A stretch of 14,757 nt of DNA from JACQZU01 sp041908165 (lineage in GTDB: Bacteria; Acidobacteriota; Holophagae; Holophagales; Holophagaceae). The translations under genes and the position numbers were made by a program. Location of the stretch: assembly GCA_041908165.1 (NCBI GenBank), contig JAYRFV010000163.1, positions 1 to 14,757 on the forward strand, in the 5' to 3' direction. Shown piece after piece: positions 1-7,490 of this stretch. The notes beneath the pieces are model-generated. The model was not told the origin of the DNA and made no database searches. It was given only the letters and a program-made list of their open reading frames with translations. Numbering within the stretch: position 1 is the first letter of the stretch; each line of letters starts with the position of its first letter.

Positions 1-389
1 GGCATCAGCTTGGCCACCGAGAAGGCCATGTTCAGGTAGGTCTTGTACAGGTCGGTGCTGCTCTGGCCGGCGAAGCCGAGGCCCTTGAGCGGGGTGTTGT
101 TGCCGTCGGTGACCTTGAAGTTGACGATCGGGGTGGTGCCCATCGTCACGCTGGTGATGCTGCCCTTGAGGGTCAGTTCGCTCCACTGGTCGGGGGTGAA
201 GGTGGAGGCGTCGAGGGCGTAGGTCGGGCCCGCCGGGCCGGCCGGGCCGTTGCTGCCGTTGCTGCCGTTGGTGCCATTGGTGCCGTTGGTGCCGTTCTGG
301 CCCGAGGCGCCCCGGCAACCGATCAGCACGAGGGCCATGGCGGCGGCGGTGAGGAAGCCGCACAGCTTTTTCAGGGATCGAGTTTGCAT
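1..389 (-). CDS. N-terminal fragment of a surface lipoprotein, probably OmcA/MtrC-like multiheme cytochrome (cut by window edge)
   Basis: Only the first 129 residues are present; the C-terminus lies off the left edge. The start is ATG at 389, with an AAGGAG ribosome site 8 bases upstream. Residues 1-25 form a lipoprotein signal: charged start (RSLKK), hydrophobic core, lipobox LIGC with Cys25 as the lipidated residue. Residues 27-56 are ten Gly-X-Y triplets (GAS, GQN, three GTN, two GSN, GPA, GPA, GPT), like a collagen stalk. A beta-rich domain follows with the stretches FTPDQWSELTLKG and PIVNFKVTDGNNTPLKGLGF. A lipobox, a Gly-X-Y or Gly-Pro-Ala linker and a VNFKVTD-type domain is what I recall from the N-termini of OmcA/MtrC-family decaheme cytochromes. 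No CXXCH is visible in this part, so the cytochrome call rests on that resemblance and on the two heme lipoproteins and porin just upstream. It would be the outermost, extracellular component. Any other surface-anchored lipoprotein remains possible. Confidence 0.6.
   Translation of the reverse strand, partial: MQTRSLKKLCGFLTAAAMALVLIGCRGASGQNGTNGTNGTNGSNGSNGPAGPAGPTYALDASTFTPDQWSELTLKGSITSVTMGTTPIVNFKVTDGNNTPLKGLGFAGQSSTDLYKTYLNMAFSVAKLM
222..311 (-). repeat. Short tandem repeat coding for ten Gly-X-Y triplets
   Basis: A run of 9-base units codes for Gly27 to Thr56 of the surface lipoprotein. On the plus strand the units are variants of GCCGTTGGT, clearest at 249-296. They encode G-T/S-N triplets and then G-P-A triplets. 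Near-identical units make this stretch prone to length change by slippage in whole triplets, which would lengthen or shorten the stalk without breaking the frame. Confidence 0.75.
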
Positions 390-390
390 T

Positions 391-456
391 CTAGGTTCTC
401 CTTCTGATGGTCGGACTGCTCGTTCGATAGGGGATTGAAGCGGGACGTTCGTTCAT
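391..456 (-). other. Possible 21-codon small frame ending at the start of the surface lipoprotein gene
   Basis: The 85-base gap between the second cytochrome gene and the surface lipoprotein gene holds an ATG frame (peptide begins MNERPASIPY). Its TAG ends 1 base before the ATG at 389. A GGGAGGT stretch lies upstream, but about 11 bases away, a little far for a good ribosome site. The peptide is Arg/Ser/Thr-rich with no recognisable domain. It may be chance, or a small coupling frame that delivers ribosomes to the next gene. Confidence 0.15.
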
Positions 457-474
457 GTCGATCGCGCACCTCCC

Positions 475-1113
475 CTAGGAAACCGGAGTCGTGGCGTGGC
501 ACAGCGTGTTGTTGAAGCACCCCGGGGCGGTCCCCGCCGGCGGCGTGTAGGACGGCTTGAGGGTGGAGTTCGCCCCGGCCGTGTGGCACTTGGCGCACTC
601 GGCGGCGTTGCCGTTCTGGGTGAAGGTGTGGTTCGAGGTCGCGGCGGTGGGGCCGTTCCAGGGCTTGTTCGGGTGCGGCGCCTTGGTGTGGCACTTGGTG
701 CAGGAGGGCGCGCCGATCCCGATCGGGTTGTCGTAATGCGAGCCGTGGCACTTGGTGCAGTAGGCGAAGCCGCTGGTGTTGCCGGGGACGCCCTGGGCCG
801 CGAGTCGGCCGTGCTGCAGGCCGGCCTCGAACCCGGGCTGGTGGCTGGGCCCGTTCAGGTGGCACTTGAAGCAGGACACGCCGGAGGTGCCGCCGGCCTT
901 GGCCTTGTCGCTGGTGGAGCCGTGGCAGGTCTGGCACTGGGCCGGGTTCTTGATGAACTCGGCATAGTGGTTGGCGGTCCAGTTGCTGGGGTGCGCGCCG
1001 GCGATGGGCTCGAACTTGGCGGCGCCGTCGTTGGCGGTGCTGCTGCAGCCCCAGGAAAGCAGGGCGAAGGCCAGGACGAAGAGGATGCGGATCACTGGGT
1101 TGACTCTGCTCAT
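475..1113 (-). CDS. Multiheme c-type cytochrome lipoprotein with five CXXCH and one CX5CH motif
   Basis: The product is 212 residues. I chose the ATG at 1113 because AGGTGA lies 6 bases upstream; an in-frame ATG at 1131 lies inside the preceding gene. Residues 1-23 are a signal with hydrophobic core ILFVLAFALL and lipobox-like SWGC, giving lipidated Cys23; Trp at -2 is unusual. Heme motifs are C60-H64, C81-H85, C119-H123, C138-H142 and C173-H177, all CXXCH. At C199-H206 the spacing is CX5CH (CFNNTLCH), a possible irregular sixth heme site. Many other His residues (41, 49, 91, 101, 126, 147, 162) could be distal ligands. The protein is exported and heme-loaded outside the cytoplasm, and would relay electrons at or through the outer membrane with the porin. 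It starts 5 bases after the 5-heme gene, so they are almost certainly co-transcribed. The exact family is not identified. Confidence 0.88.
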   Translation of the reverse strand: MSRVNPVIRILFVLAFALLSWGCSSTANDGAAKFEPIAGAHPSNWTANHYAEFIKNPAQCQTCHGSTSDKAKAGGTSGVSCFKCHLNGPSHQPGFEAGLQHGRLAAQGVPGNTSGFAYCTKCHGSHYDNPIGIGAPSCTKCHTKAPHPNKPWNGPTAATSNHTFTQNGNAAECAKCHTAGANSTLKPSYTPPAGTAPGCFNNTLCHATTPVS

Positions 1114-1118
1114 CGTGA

Positions 1119-1592
1119 TCACCTGTGGCATGCCGAGCACTTGTCGTTGTTGGCGCGGCCGTGGCACTTGAAGCAGCCGGTCGGATCCAGCTTGCCGTCC
1201 AGCCGGTGCAGGCTCAGGTAGCCGGTCCGGTGCGGCGAGGTGCGGTCGGGCCGGTCGCTCAGGCGGGTCGACGGCGCCATCGGCAGCTTGCCGCCGTGGC
1301 AGTCGGTGCAGAAGGACGGCGCGTGGCAGGAAACGCAGGTGCCGGCGTCCTGGTTGGCGAGGTTCTTGTGCGCCTTGACGAAGGTCGGGGTGTGGTCGAA
1401 GGCGGCGTAGGTCTTGAACCCGCCCTTCATGGACTCGTTGGTGTGGCACTCGGAGCACATCGGCCGGCCCGCCCCCAGCTGCTCGGGGTGGGAGGGGGCG
1501 AAGCTCTTCTCGGTGGACAGCAGGCTGCAGGCGGTGAAGAGCCCCAGCACAGCGGTCGCGGCCAGCGTCAGCAGAGAGGTTTTCATTCTCAT
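1119..1592 (-). CDS. Pentaheme c-type cytochrome lipoprotein
   Basis: The product is 157 residues. The chosen ATG at 1592 forms an ATGA overlap with the stop of the porin gene and has GGAGG 6 bases upstream; a second in-frame ATG at 1586 would trim two residues. Residues 1-22 are a signal with hydrophobic core LLTLAATAVLGLF and lipobox-like FTAC, so Cys22 is probably lipidated. Five CXXCH heme motifs follow: C46-H50, C86-H90, C95-H99, C140-H144 and C152-H156, the last next to the C-terminus. His67, His75, His121 and His129 are candidate distal ligands. The small size, the lipid anchor and the overlap with a porin gene suggest a cytochrome that sits in or against the barrel and bridges the outer membrane. 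I cannot tell from sequence whether it faces the periplasm or the cell surface. Confidence 0.9.
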   Translation of the reverse strand: MRMKTSLLTLAATAVLGLFTACSLLSTEKSFAPSHPEQLGAGRPMCSECHTNESMKGGFKTYAAFDHTPTFVKAHKNLANQDAGTCVSCHAPSFCTDCHGGKLPMAPSTRLSDRPDRTSPHRTGYLSLHRLDGKLDPTGCFKCHGRANNDKCSACHR

Positions 1593-2989
1593 TTCTTCCC
1601 TCCCTTCGCCGCCCCGCCGAACCGGTACTCGGCGCGCAGCAGGCCGCGCACTTCCTTCTTCACCTCGGGGTTGGCGCCGAAGCTGAGGTCGCCCGAGATC
1701 TTCACGCTCGGGGTCGCCTGGTAGCCCAGGGAGCCGACCACCTCGTAGAGCGAGGACTTGCCGTTCAGGTTCGGGTTGTCCTGGTCGTCGAAGGTGTAGA
1801 AGATGCCGTCCAGGCTGGCGGACAGCTTGCCCTTCTCGTGCATCACCCAGGCCCGGATCTCCGAGTGCGAGTAGCCGTAGAGGACGGAGCCGCCCTTCAT
1901 GGCCATGTCGTCGGCGGACACCTTGTGGTAGCCGAGGCCCGTCGCCAGCTTCAGGCCGCTGATGGCCCAGCGCAGGTCGGCGCCGACGCGGGTGGCGTCG
2001 CCGTAGGCTTCCCGCTTGGTCTGCCGGAAGTCGGCGACCAGCTGCAGGCTGGCGGCGGAGCCCCAGGTCAGGCTCGCGCCCATCGCGTTGAACTTGCCCT
2101 TCTCCTGCTGGTTGAACAGGGAGTGCAGGTTGGTGCCAGCGAAGTAGGCGCGGTAGTTGCGCTCGGTGTAGGTCGCGGCCATGCCGAGGCTGTCCATGAA
2201 CTTCACCGCCAGGGTGTAGTCGTGCTCGGCGATGTTGGACGGGCTCTCGGCGCCGGCCGGGGTGTCGGGGTGCTTGGCGACGTCGAACACCGTGCGCCCG
2301 CTGAAGTCCACCGCGGCGTGGGGGGCGATGCGCAGGTCGAGGCCCATGTGCCGGCGGGTGTAGTCGACCGCCGACGGGATCGGCAGGTCCTTCGCCGCGT
2401 TCTGGCCGTCCTGCAGGTAGGACAGGCCGAACTCGCCGACCTTCGCGATGCGCAGGCCGATGCGGGCGCCGGCGATCCAGTTGCGCTGGAATTCGTAGTC
2501 GTTCTTCTCGGCGCCGGTCCGCAGGGCGTTCCGGTAGAGCACCGGCTGGCCGGCGAAGGCCGACACCGTGAAGCCGCCCTTGAGGTCGGCCCGCGCGCTG
2601 ACGCCGTCGACCTGCTCGATGCCGGAGGTGGAGGTGGCCGCGAAGCGGCCCGCCTTGATCTCCGCGTTCGCGTAGGGGAGGCGGTACTGGAGGTAGCCGA
2701 AGGCCAGGTCGCCGTTGGTCTTGCCGCCGTTCAGGCCGTAGTAGGCGGACTGCTCGCCCAGGTCGGCGCGGCCCCAGCCGAACAGGTGCAGCGACAGCCG
2801 CTCCGTGCCCAGGTTGCTGGCGTCGATCCCCAGGTACTGGGTCAACGGGTTGAAGGTCGCCTTCTCGAAGCCCGGCGTCTCCGCCTTCCACATCTGCGCC
2901 ATGGTCGTGCCGTAGACCGTCACGTCCTGGCCCCAGGCGCCCGCGCTCAGCAGCGTGGCCAGGAGCGCGACGCTCGTTCGTTGCTTCAT
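1589..2989 (-). CDS. Outer-membrane beta-barrel porin of a porin-cytochrome conduit
   Basis: The product is 466 residues from the ATG at 2989, which has a perfect AGGAGG 6 bases upstream. The frame stays open to an ATG at 3109, but that would bury the signal peptide. Residues 1-20 are a Sec signal (KQR, core VALLATLLSA, likely cleavage after AWG). The mature part alternates polar and hydrophobic residues in short strands throughout, for example RLSLHLFGWGRADLG, GDLAFGYLQYRLPY, FTVSAFAGQPVLYR and LQLVADFRQT. It ends in the strand GLLRAEYRFG followed by a short Lys/Gly tail. No heme motif, TonB box or POTRA domain is seen. Its length fits Geobacter-type conduit porins (about 400-500 residues) better than the larger MtrB. 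It is the first gene of the minus-strand operon and is translationally coupled to the pentaheme gene. A general diffusion porin is the alternative, but the cytochromes on both sides of the outer-membrane role make a conduit more likely. Confidence 0.82.
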   Translation of the reverse strand: MKQRTSVALLATLLSAGAWGQDVTVYGTTMAQMWKAETPGFEKATFNPLTQYLGIDASNLGTERLSLHLFGWGRADLGEQSAYYGLNGGKTNGDLAFGYLQYRLPYANAEIKAGRFAATSTSGIEQVDGVSARADLKGGFTVSAFAGQPVLYRNALRTGAEKNDYEFQRNWIAGARIGLRIAKVGEFGLSYLQDGQNAAKDLPIPSAVDYTRRHMGLDLRIAPHAAVDFSGRTVFDVAKHPDTPAGAESPSNIAEHDYTLAVKFMDSLGMAATYTERNYRAYFAGTNLHSLFNQQEKGKFNAMGASLTWGSAASLQLVADFRQTKREAYGDATRVGADLRWAISGLKLATGLGYHKVSADDMAMKGGSVLYGYSHSEIRAWVMHEKGKLSASLDGIFYTFDDQDNPNLNGKSSLYEVVGSLGYQATPSVKISGDLSFGANPEVKKEVRGLLRAEYRFGGAAKGGKK

Positions 2990-3087
2990 CGCTCGCCTCC
3001 TCTCGCGCCACGCCCTGGCGACGGCTTCGCCGCCACAGGAGCCAGCCCCAGACTTGCGGCCGGCCTGTTCAAGGTTCTCTTGCCCAC
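2986..3087 (-). other. Possible 33-codon leader frame overlapping the porin start
   Basis: A GTG at 3087 has AAGGAGGT 5 bases upstream, a close match to the anti-16S sequence and one of the best ribosome sites in the window. The frame (peptide begins VGKRTLNRPA) ends in a TGA at 2988-2986 that overlaps the porin ATG. The peptide is Arg-, Gly- and Ala-rich and not recognisable. It could be a leader coupling translation into the porin, or a chance frame. Base composition does not settle it. Confidence 0.25.
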
Positions 3088-3171
3088 GCAGGACCTCCTT
3101 CCTTGACATGGACCCATCGGTCGTTGAGGAAAAACCATAAAGGCGGGAACCAACAAGACTCTCTGGTCACG

Positions 3172-3199
3172 ATATTAGAGAGCGTTGTCCAGACTTCAA
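3172..3199 (-). promoter_or_regulatory. Candidate sigma70-type promoter for the porin-cytochrome operon
   Basis: Read on the minus strand, TTGAAG (3194-3199) and TAATAT (3172-3177) are separated by 16 bases. Each matches the consensus at four positions. Transcription would start near 3165, giving a leader of about 175 bases before the porin ATG and including the possible leader frame. The call rests on hexamer resemblance only. Confidence 0.35.
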
Positions 3200-3288
3200 T
3201 CACGATCCGTCGCAGGGTCGCTGAAACCGCTCCGGACCACCCCGGGAAAAGCGCCCGCCGGCAATTCCTTTCCGATCCACTTCTTTTG

Positions 3289-3322
3289 AAACTGAAGGCC
3301 TTTTCACGGCATTTTTCAGTTT
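3289..3322. repeat. Inverted repeat AAACTGAA / TTCAGTTT
   Basis: Perfect 8-base arms (3289-3296 and 3315-3322) flank an 18-base spacer, inside which GCC (3298-3300) and GGC (3308-3310) can also pair. It lies in the AT-rich part of the region between acs and the porin. It could be an operator or a weak hairpin. A partial third copy (TTTTCAG) follows at 3324-3330. Confidence 0.35.
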
Positions 3323-3368
3323 GTTTTCAGGTTCGAGGTTGCGGACCCCCCGTGAAAGCTCCATCCAA

Positions 3369-3384
3369 AATGACCTAGATCACA
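3369..3384. promoter_or_regulatory. CRP/FNR-family-like palindromic site
   Basis: The bases read AATGA, six bases, TCACA. The right half is a perfect CRP-type half-site and the left matches three of five. It overlaps a second dyad, GACCT-N7-AGGTC (3372-3388). It lies about 170 bases upstream of the candidate porin promoter and just past the acs stem-loop. CRP/FNR-type regulators often control respiratory genes, so control of the conduit operon is plausible, but the distance is large and the match imperfect. Confidence 0.3.
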
Positions 3385-3432
3385 GGTCGCCTTCAGGTTC
3401 GCTTAAGGGGAGGACCCGGACCGGCCCGGACA

Positions 3433-3462
3433 GGAAAGGGCGGGGAAGCCCCCGCCCTTTCC
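3433..3462 (-). terminator. Stem-loop terminator downstream of acs
   Basis: A perfect 13-base stem (GGAAAGGGCGGGG pairing with 3450-3462) closes a 4-base loop, 18 bases after the acs stop. On the minus strand it is followed by TGTCCGGGCC rather than a T-run, so it is not a classic intrinsic terminator. Such U-poor hairpins at gene ends are common in GC-rich genomes and may terminate transcription or protect the 3' end. Confidence 0.6.
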
Positions 3463-3480
3463 GCGCCGATCGCCGGCGGA

Positions 3481-5433
<1,953 letters not shown>

Positions 5434-5529
5434 GGTTCGGGGCTCCTTGGTCGGGACAAGGTCCTGGGTTCTGGGTTCGCGGTGGGGCGCGGGTGGATCC
5501 GGGGCGGTGGGACGGGGGGAAGTGGGGCC

Positions 5530-5558
5530 ATTTTGGGACTGCCGTGTCGGGTTGTCCA
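5530..5558 (-). promoter_or_regulatory. Candidate acs promoter
   Basis: On the minus strand, TGGACA (5553-5558, five of six consensus bases) lies 17 bases from CAAAAT (5530-5535, four of six). This predicts a start near 5523 and an acs leader of about 90 bases. It is the best sigma70-like pair I see in the 191-base acs-ispD gap. No comparable pair is clear for ispD. Confidence 0.4.
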
Positions 5559-5569
5559 CCACGGTCCTT

Positions 5570-5587
5570 CAACCTGACTGCAACCTG
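5570..5587. repeat. Direct repeat CAACCTG in the acs-ispD intergenic region
   Basis: CAACCTG occurs at 5570-5576 and again at 5581-5587, an 11-base period that puts both copies on one face of the helix. It lies just upstream of the acs promoter candidate and about 40 bases before the ispD ATG. This could be a regulator site, but two 7-base copies may also arise by chance. Confidence 0.25.
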
Positions 5588-5624
5588 CGGCGGCGCCGAT
5601 CCCCGCATCAGGAGAGAATGCGTC

Positions 5625-6305
5625 ATGCCTGTGGAAGCATCCCTCCCGGTGTACCTGGTCGTCGCCGCCGGCGGACGGGGCGAGCGCATGGGCGGCGGCG
5701 TGCCCAAGCAGTTCCGCGAGTGGCACGGCCGGCCGCTGCTGCGGGCCACCCTCGAGGCGTTCTTCGGTCCGGGGATGCCCCGCCTGTCCGGCCTCGCGCT
5801 CGCCGTGCCGGCGGACCGCCTGGACGCCGTGCGGTGCTGGTCCCTGCCGGTCCCGGCCTGGGTGGTGGAGGGCGGCGCCAGCCGCCAGGCGTCGGTGGCT
5901 GCGGCCCTGGCCGCCCTGCCCGAGGAGCCCGGGGCCGTGGTGCTGATCCACGACGCGGTGCGTCCCTTCCCCCCGGCAGAACCGCTCGCCGAGGCCCTCG
6001 CGGCGCTCCGGGACTGGGACGGGGCGGTCCTGGGCGAGCCTTCCACCGACACGCTGAAGCGGGTGGACGGCGCCGGCCGGATCGTCGGCACCCTCCCCCG
6101 GGAGGAGGTCTTCCGCGCCCAGACTCCGCAGGTGGCGCGGCTGGGGGCCTGGCGCCGGGCCTTCGCCGCCGCGGCCGCGGAGGGGTTCCAGGGGACCGAC
6201 GACGTCTCCCTGCTGGAGCGCCTGGGGCTGCGCGTGAAGCTGGTCCCCAGCCCCTCCAGCAACCTCAAGGTCACCCTGCCGGAGGACTGGAGCCGGCTCG
6301 GCTGA
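5625..6305 (+). CDS. ispD: 2-C-methyl-D-erythritol 4-phosphate cytidylyltransferase
   Basis: IspD transfers CMP from CTP to methylerythritol 4-phosphate in the MEP route to isoprenoid precursors, which also feeds the undecaprenyl carrier for the cell wall and LPS. The product is 226 residues, normal for a stand-alone IspD; no IspF domain is fused. Motifs: CTP-binding AAGGRGERMGGGVPKQF (14-30); GGASRQASV (83-91); HDAVRP (109-114), equivalent to the E. coli HDAARP segment; DTLKRV (142-147) with the conserved Lys; RAQTPQ (164-169); TDDVSLLERLG (191-201); and SNLKVTLPED (212-221). ATG at 5625 has AGGAGA 9 bases upstream; an ATG at 5618 is out of frame. It precedes lpxC on the same strand with a 115-base gap, so the two envelope-related genes may or may not share a transcript. 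Confidence 0.96.
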   Translation: MPVEASLPVYLVVAAGGRGERMGGGVPKQFREWHGRPLLRATLEAFFGPGMPRLSGLALAVPADRLDAVRCWSLPVPAWVVEGGASRQASVAAALAALPEEPGAVVLIHDAVRPFPPAEPLAEALAALRDWDGAVLGEPSTDTLKRVDGAGRIVGTLPREEVFRAQTPQVARLGAWRRAFAAAAAEGFQGTDDVSLLERLGLRVKLVPSPSSNLKVTLPEDWSRLG

Positions 6306-6420
6306 CCACGCCCTGTGGTGGGGAAGCCCACACGGCAAGGCAGCCACACCAATCCAAGTTACTTAAAAATAATCTTTACGAATTGGCATCGATCTGGCTT
6401 CAGGGTTCGGTGAGGTTGCT
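6306..6420 (+). promoter_or_regulatory. AT-rich gap before lpxC, possible promoter region
   Basis: The stretch 6350-6385 (TTACTTAAAAATAATC and onward) is much richer in A and T than its surroundings and lies 35-70 bases before the lpxC GTG, where a promoter would be expected. I see no well-spaced -35/-10 pair, so I do not assign hexamers. A short GTGGG/CCCAC hairpin after the ispD stop is too weak to call a terminator. Confidence 0.3.
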
Positions 6421-7338
6421 GTGCCCCGATCCCGCCACCCCCAGACCCTGCTGCGGACCACCACGGTGTCCGGCCATGGCCTGCACTCCAACCGGCCCTG
6501 CACGGTCCGCCTGGTGCCGGTTTCGAACCCGTCCGGGCTGCGGTTCGTGCATCTGCCCACCGGGACCGAGATCCCCGTCCACGCCGACCACACCGGCGAC
6601 CTCCGCCTGGCCACCACGCTGGTCCGCGACGGGGTCCGCTTCCAGACCGTGGAGCACCTGCTCAGCGCCCTGATGGGGCTGGAGATCGAGCACCTGCGCA
6701 TCGAGGTCGATGGCGAGGAACTTCCGATCCTCGACGGCAGCGCCGCCCCCTGGGTGGAGGCCCTGCTCGAGGCCGGCCTCCGTCCGCTGCCCGGCCGGCG
6801 CCGCTTCCTCAAGGTCCTGCGGACCGTCGAGGTCCGCCAGGAAGGCAAGTGGATCCGGGTGAGCCCCGCCGAGGCCGGGCTGCGGATCCGCTACACCATC
6901 GACTTCGACCATCCGGCCATCGGCCGGCAGACCCGCGAACTCGGCCTGACTCCGGAGAAGTTCCAGCACGAGGTCAGCGCCGCCCGCACCTTCTGCCTGT
7001 CCCACGAGATCGACTGGATGCGGTCGAAGGGCCTGGCCCTCGGCGGCAGCCTGGACAACGCCGTGGTGTTCGGGCCGGAGGGTCCGCTCAACGAGGCCCT
7101 GCGCTTCGAGGACGAGGCCGTCCGCCACAAGATCCTCGACCTGGTGGGCGACCTGGCGCTGCTGGGCGGACCGCTGCAGGGGCTCGTCGAGGCCCACGCC
7201 GCGGGCCACGCCCTGCACGTGGCGCTGACCAAGGCGCTGCTGGCCGACCCTTCGGCCTGGACCTGGACGGAAGTGGAGGAGCGCCGGGAACCCCGGCCGC
7301 TGCGGCCCTTCTTCCACCCGGTGCCGCAGCCGGCCTGA
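6421..7338 (+). CDS. lpxC: UDP-3-O-acyl-N-acetylglucosamine deacetylase
   Basis: LpxC performs the committed step of lipid A synthesis, removing the acetyl group from UDP-3-O-acyl-GlcNAc in the cytoplasm. The product is 305 residues, the same length as the E. coli enzyme. Start is GTG at 6421 with GAGG 5 bases upstream. Motifs: TVSGHGLHSN (15-24); TVEHLLSALMGL (76-87) with base Glu78 and zinc ligand His79; ILDGSAAPWV (103-112); SAARTF (186-191); GGSLDNAVVFG (208-218); RFEDEAVRHKILDLVGDL (228-245) with zinc ligands His236 and Asp240; and SGHAL-like AGHAL with His263. All catalytic residues expected from E. coli LpxC are present. The gene shows that the organism makes lipid A and so has an LPS-type outer membrane, in keeping with the porin and lipoproteins at the left end. 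Confidence 0.97.
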   Translation: MPRSRHPQTLLRTTTVSGHGLHSNRPCTVRLVPVSNPSGLRFVHLPTGTEIPVHADHTGDLRLATTLVRDGVRFQTVEHLLSALMGLEIEHLRIEVDGEELPILDGSAAPWVEALLEAGLRPLPGRRRFLKVLRTVEVRQEGKWIRVSPAEAGLRIRYTIDFDHPAIGRQTRELGLTPEKFQHEVSAARTFCLSHEIDWMRSKGLALGGSLDNAVVFGPEGPLNEALRFEDEAVRHKILDLVGDLALLGGPLQGLVEAHAAGHALHVALTKALLADPSAWTWTEVEERREPRPLRPFFHPVPQPA

Positions 7339-7344
7339 CCTGCA

Positions 7345-7385
7345 CCCGGGCGTCCCTCGCCGCGCCTTCGGGCGAGGGCTCCCGG
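7345..7385 (+). terminator. Stem-loop between lpxC and the his operon
   Basis: CCCTCGCC (7354-7361) pairs perfectly with GGCGAGGG (7371-7378), and outer arms CCGGG (7346-7350) and CCCGG (7381-7385) extend the stem across a small internal loop. An alternative inner stem closes on a TTCG tetraloop. No T-run follows. Its place 7 bases after the lpxC stop suggests a U-poor terminator or a barrier between lpxC and his transcription. Confidence 0.5.
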
Positions 7386-7427
7386 CGCAGGTGACCGCGA
7401 ATTCCGCTTGCGTGACCCCGGGGGCGG

Positions 7428-7490
7428 ATGGGAGGATCGGGCTTCCCCGCACGAGGTGCACAGGTGTTGCTTCATCCCCATCATCCGTGA
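7428..7490 (+). other. Short His-rich frame overlapping the start of hisD
   Basis: A 20-codon frame from ATG 7428 (or 8 codons from GTG 7464, which has GAGG 6 bases upstream) ends in Leu-His-Pro-His-His-Pro and TGA at 7488-7490. His-rich leader peptides control his operons by attenuation in enterobacteria. Here, however, the His codons are the shifted reading of ATC CCC ATC ATC in the hisD frame, where Ile-Pro-Ile-Ile looks like genuine HisD sequence. No terminator lies between this stop and hisD. It is a weak candidate. Confidence 0.15.

Larger units (their letters stand above)
2990..3480. other. 491-base intergenic region upstream of the conduit operon
   Basis: No convincing protein gene lies here beyond the possible leader frame at 2986-3087. 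The stretch about 3280-3380 is clearly richer in A and T than the surrounding DNA. The region holds the acs stem-loop (3433-3462), a CRP/FNR-like site (3369-3384), an inverted repeat (3289-3322) and a candidate promoter (3172-3199). Its length and composition suggest that regulatory input to the porin-cytochrome operon is concentrated here. Confidence 0.6.

Noticed and set aside
249..296. Tandem repeat as a possible CRISPR array or intergenic repeat
   Set aside because: Units are 9 bases without spacers, stay in frame and encode Gly-X-Y triplets inside a gene.
1838..3106. Plus-strand open frame opposite the porin
   Set aside because: Low-complexity Ala/Val/Gly/Arg shadow of the porin gene, which has a proper signal peptide and ribosome site.
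3103..3108. Perfect TTGACA on the plus strand
   Set aside because: No -10-like hexamer lies 16-18 bases downstream, and no plus-strand gene follows. On the minus strand it falls inside the porin leader.
2990..3109. Porin start at ATG 3109, adding 40 residues
   Set aside because: It would put a charged extension ahead of a clear signal peptide. ATG 2989 has a perfect AGGAGG at ideal spacing.
3241..3300. Sigma54-like GG/GC elements on the minus strand upstream of the porin
   Set aside because: The GG-to-GC spacing is 9 or 14 bases, not the required 10, and the flanking consensus is poor.
5618..5620. ATG seven bases upstream of the ispD start
   Set aside because: It is out of frame with ispD and leads to an Arg/Gly-rich shadow frame; the ATG at 5625 gives the family-typical N-terminus.
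7386..7400. T-box-like bases (GGTGACCGCG) upstream of hisD
   Set aside because: Two bases of the conserved T-box core are missing, there is no room for Stem I and the specifier loop, and GC-rich matches of this length are expected by chance.
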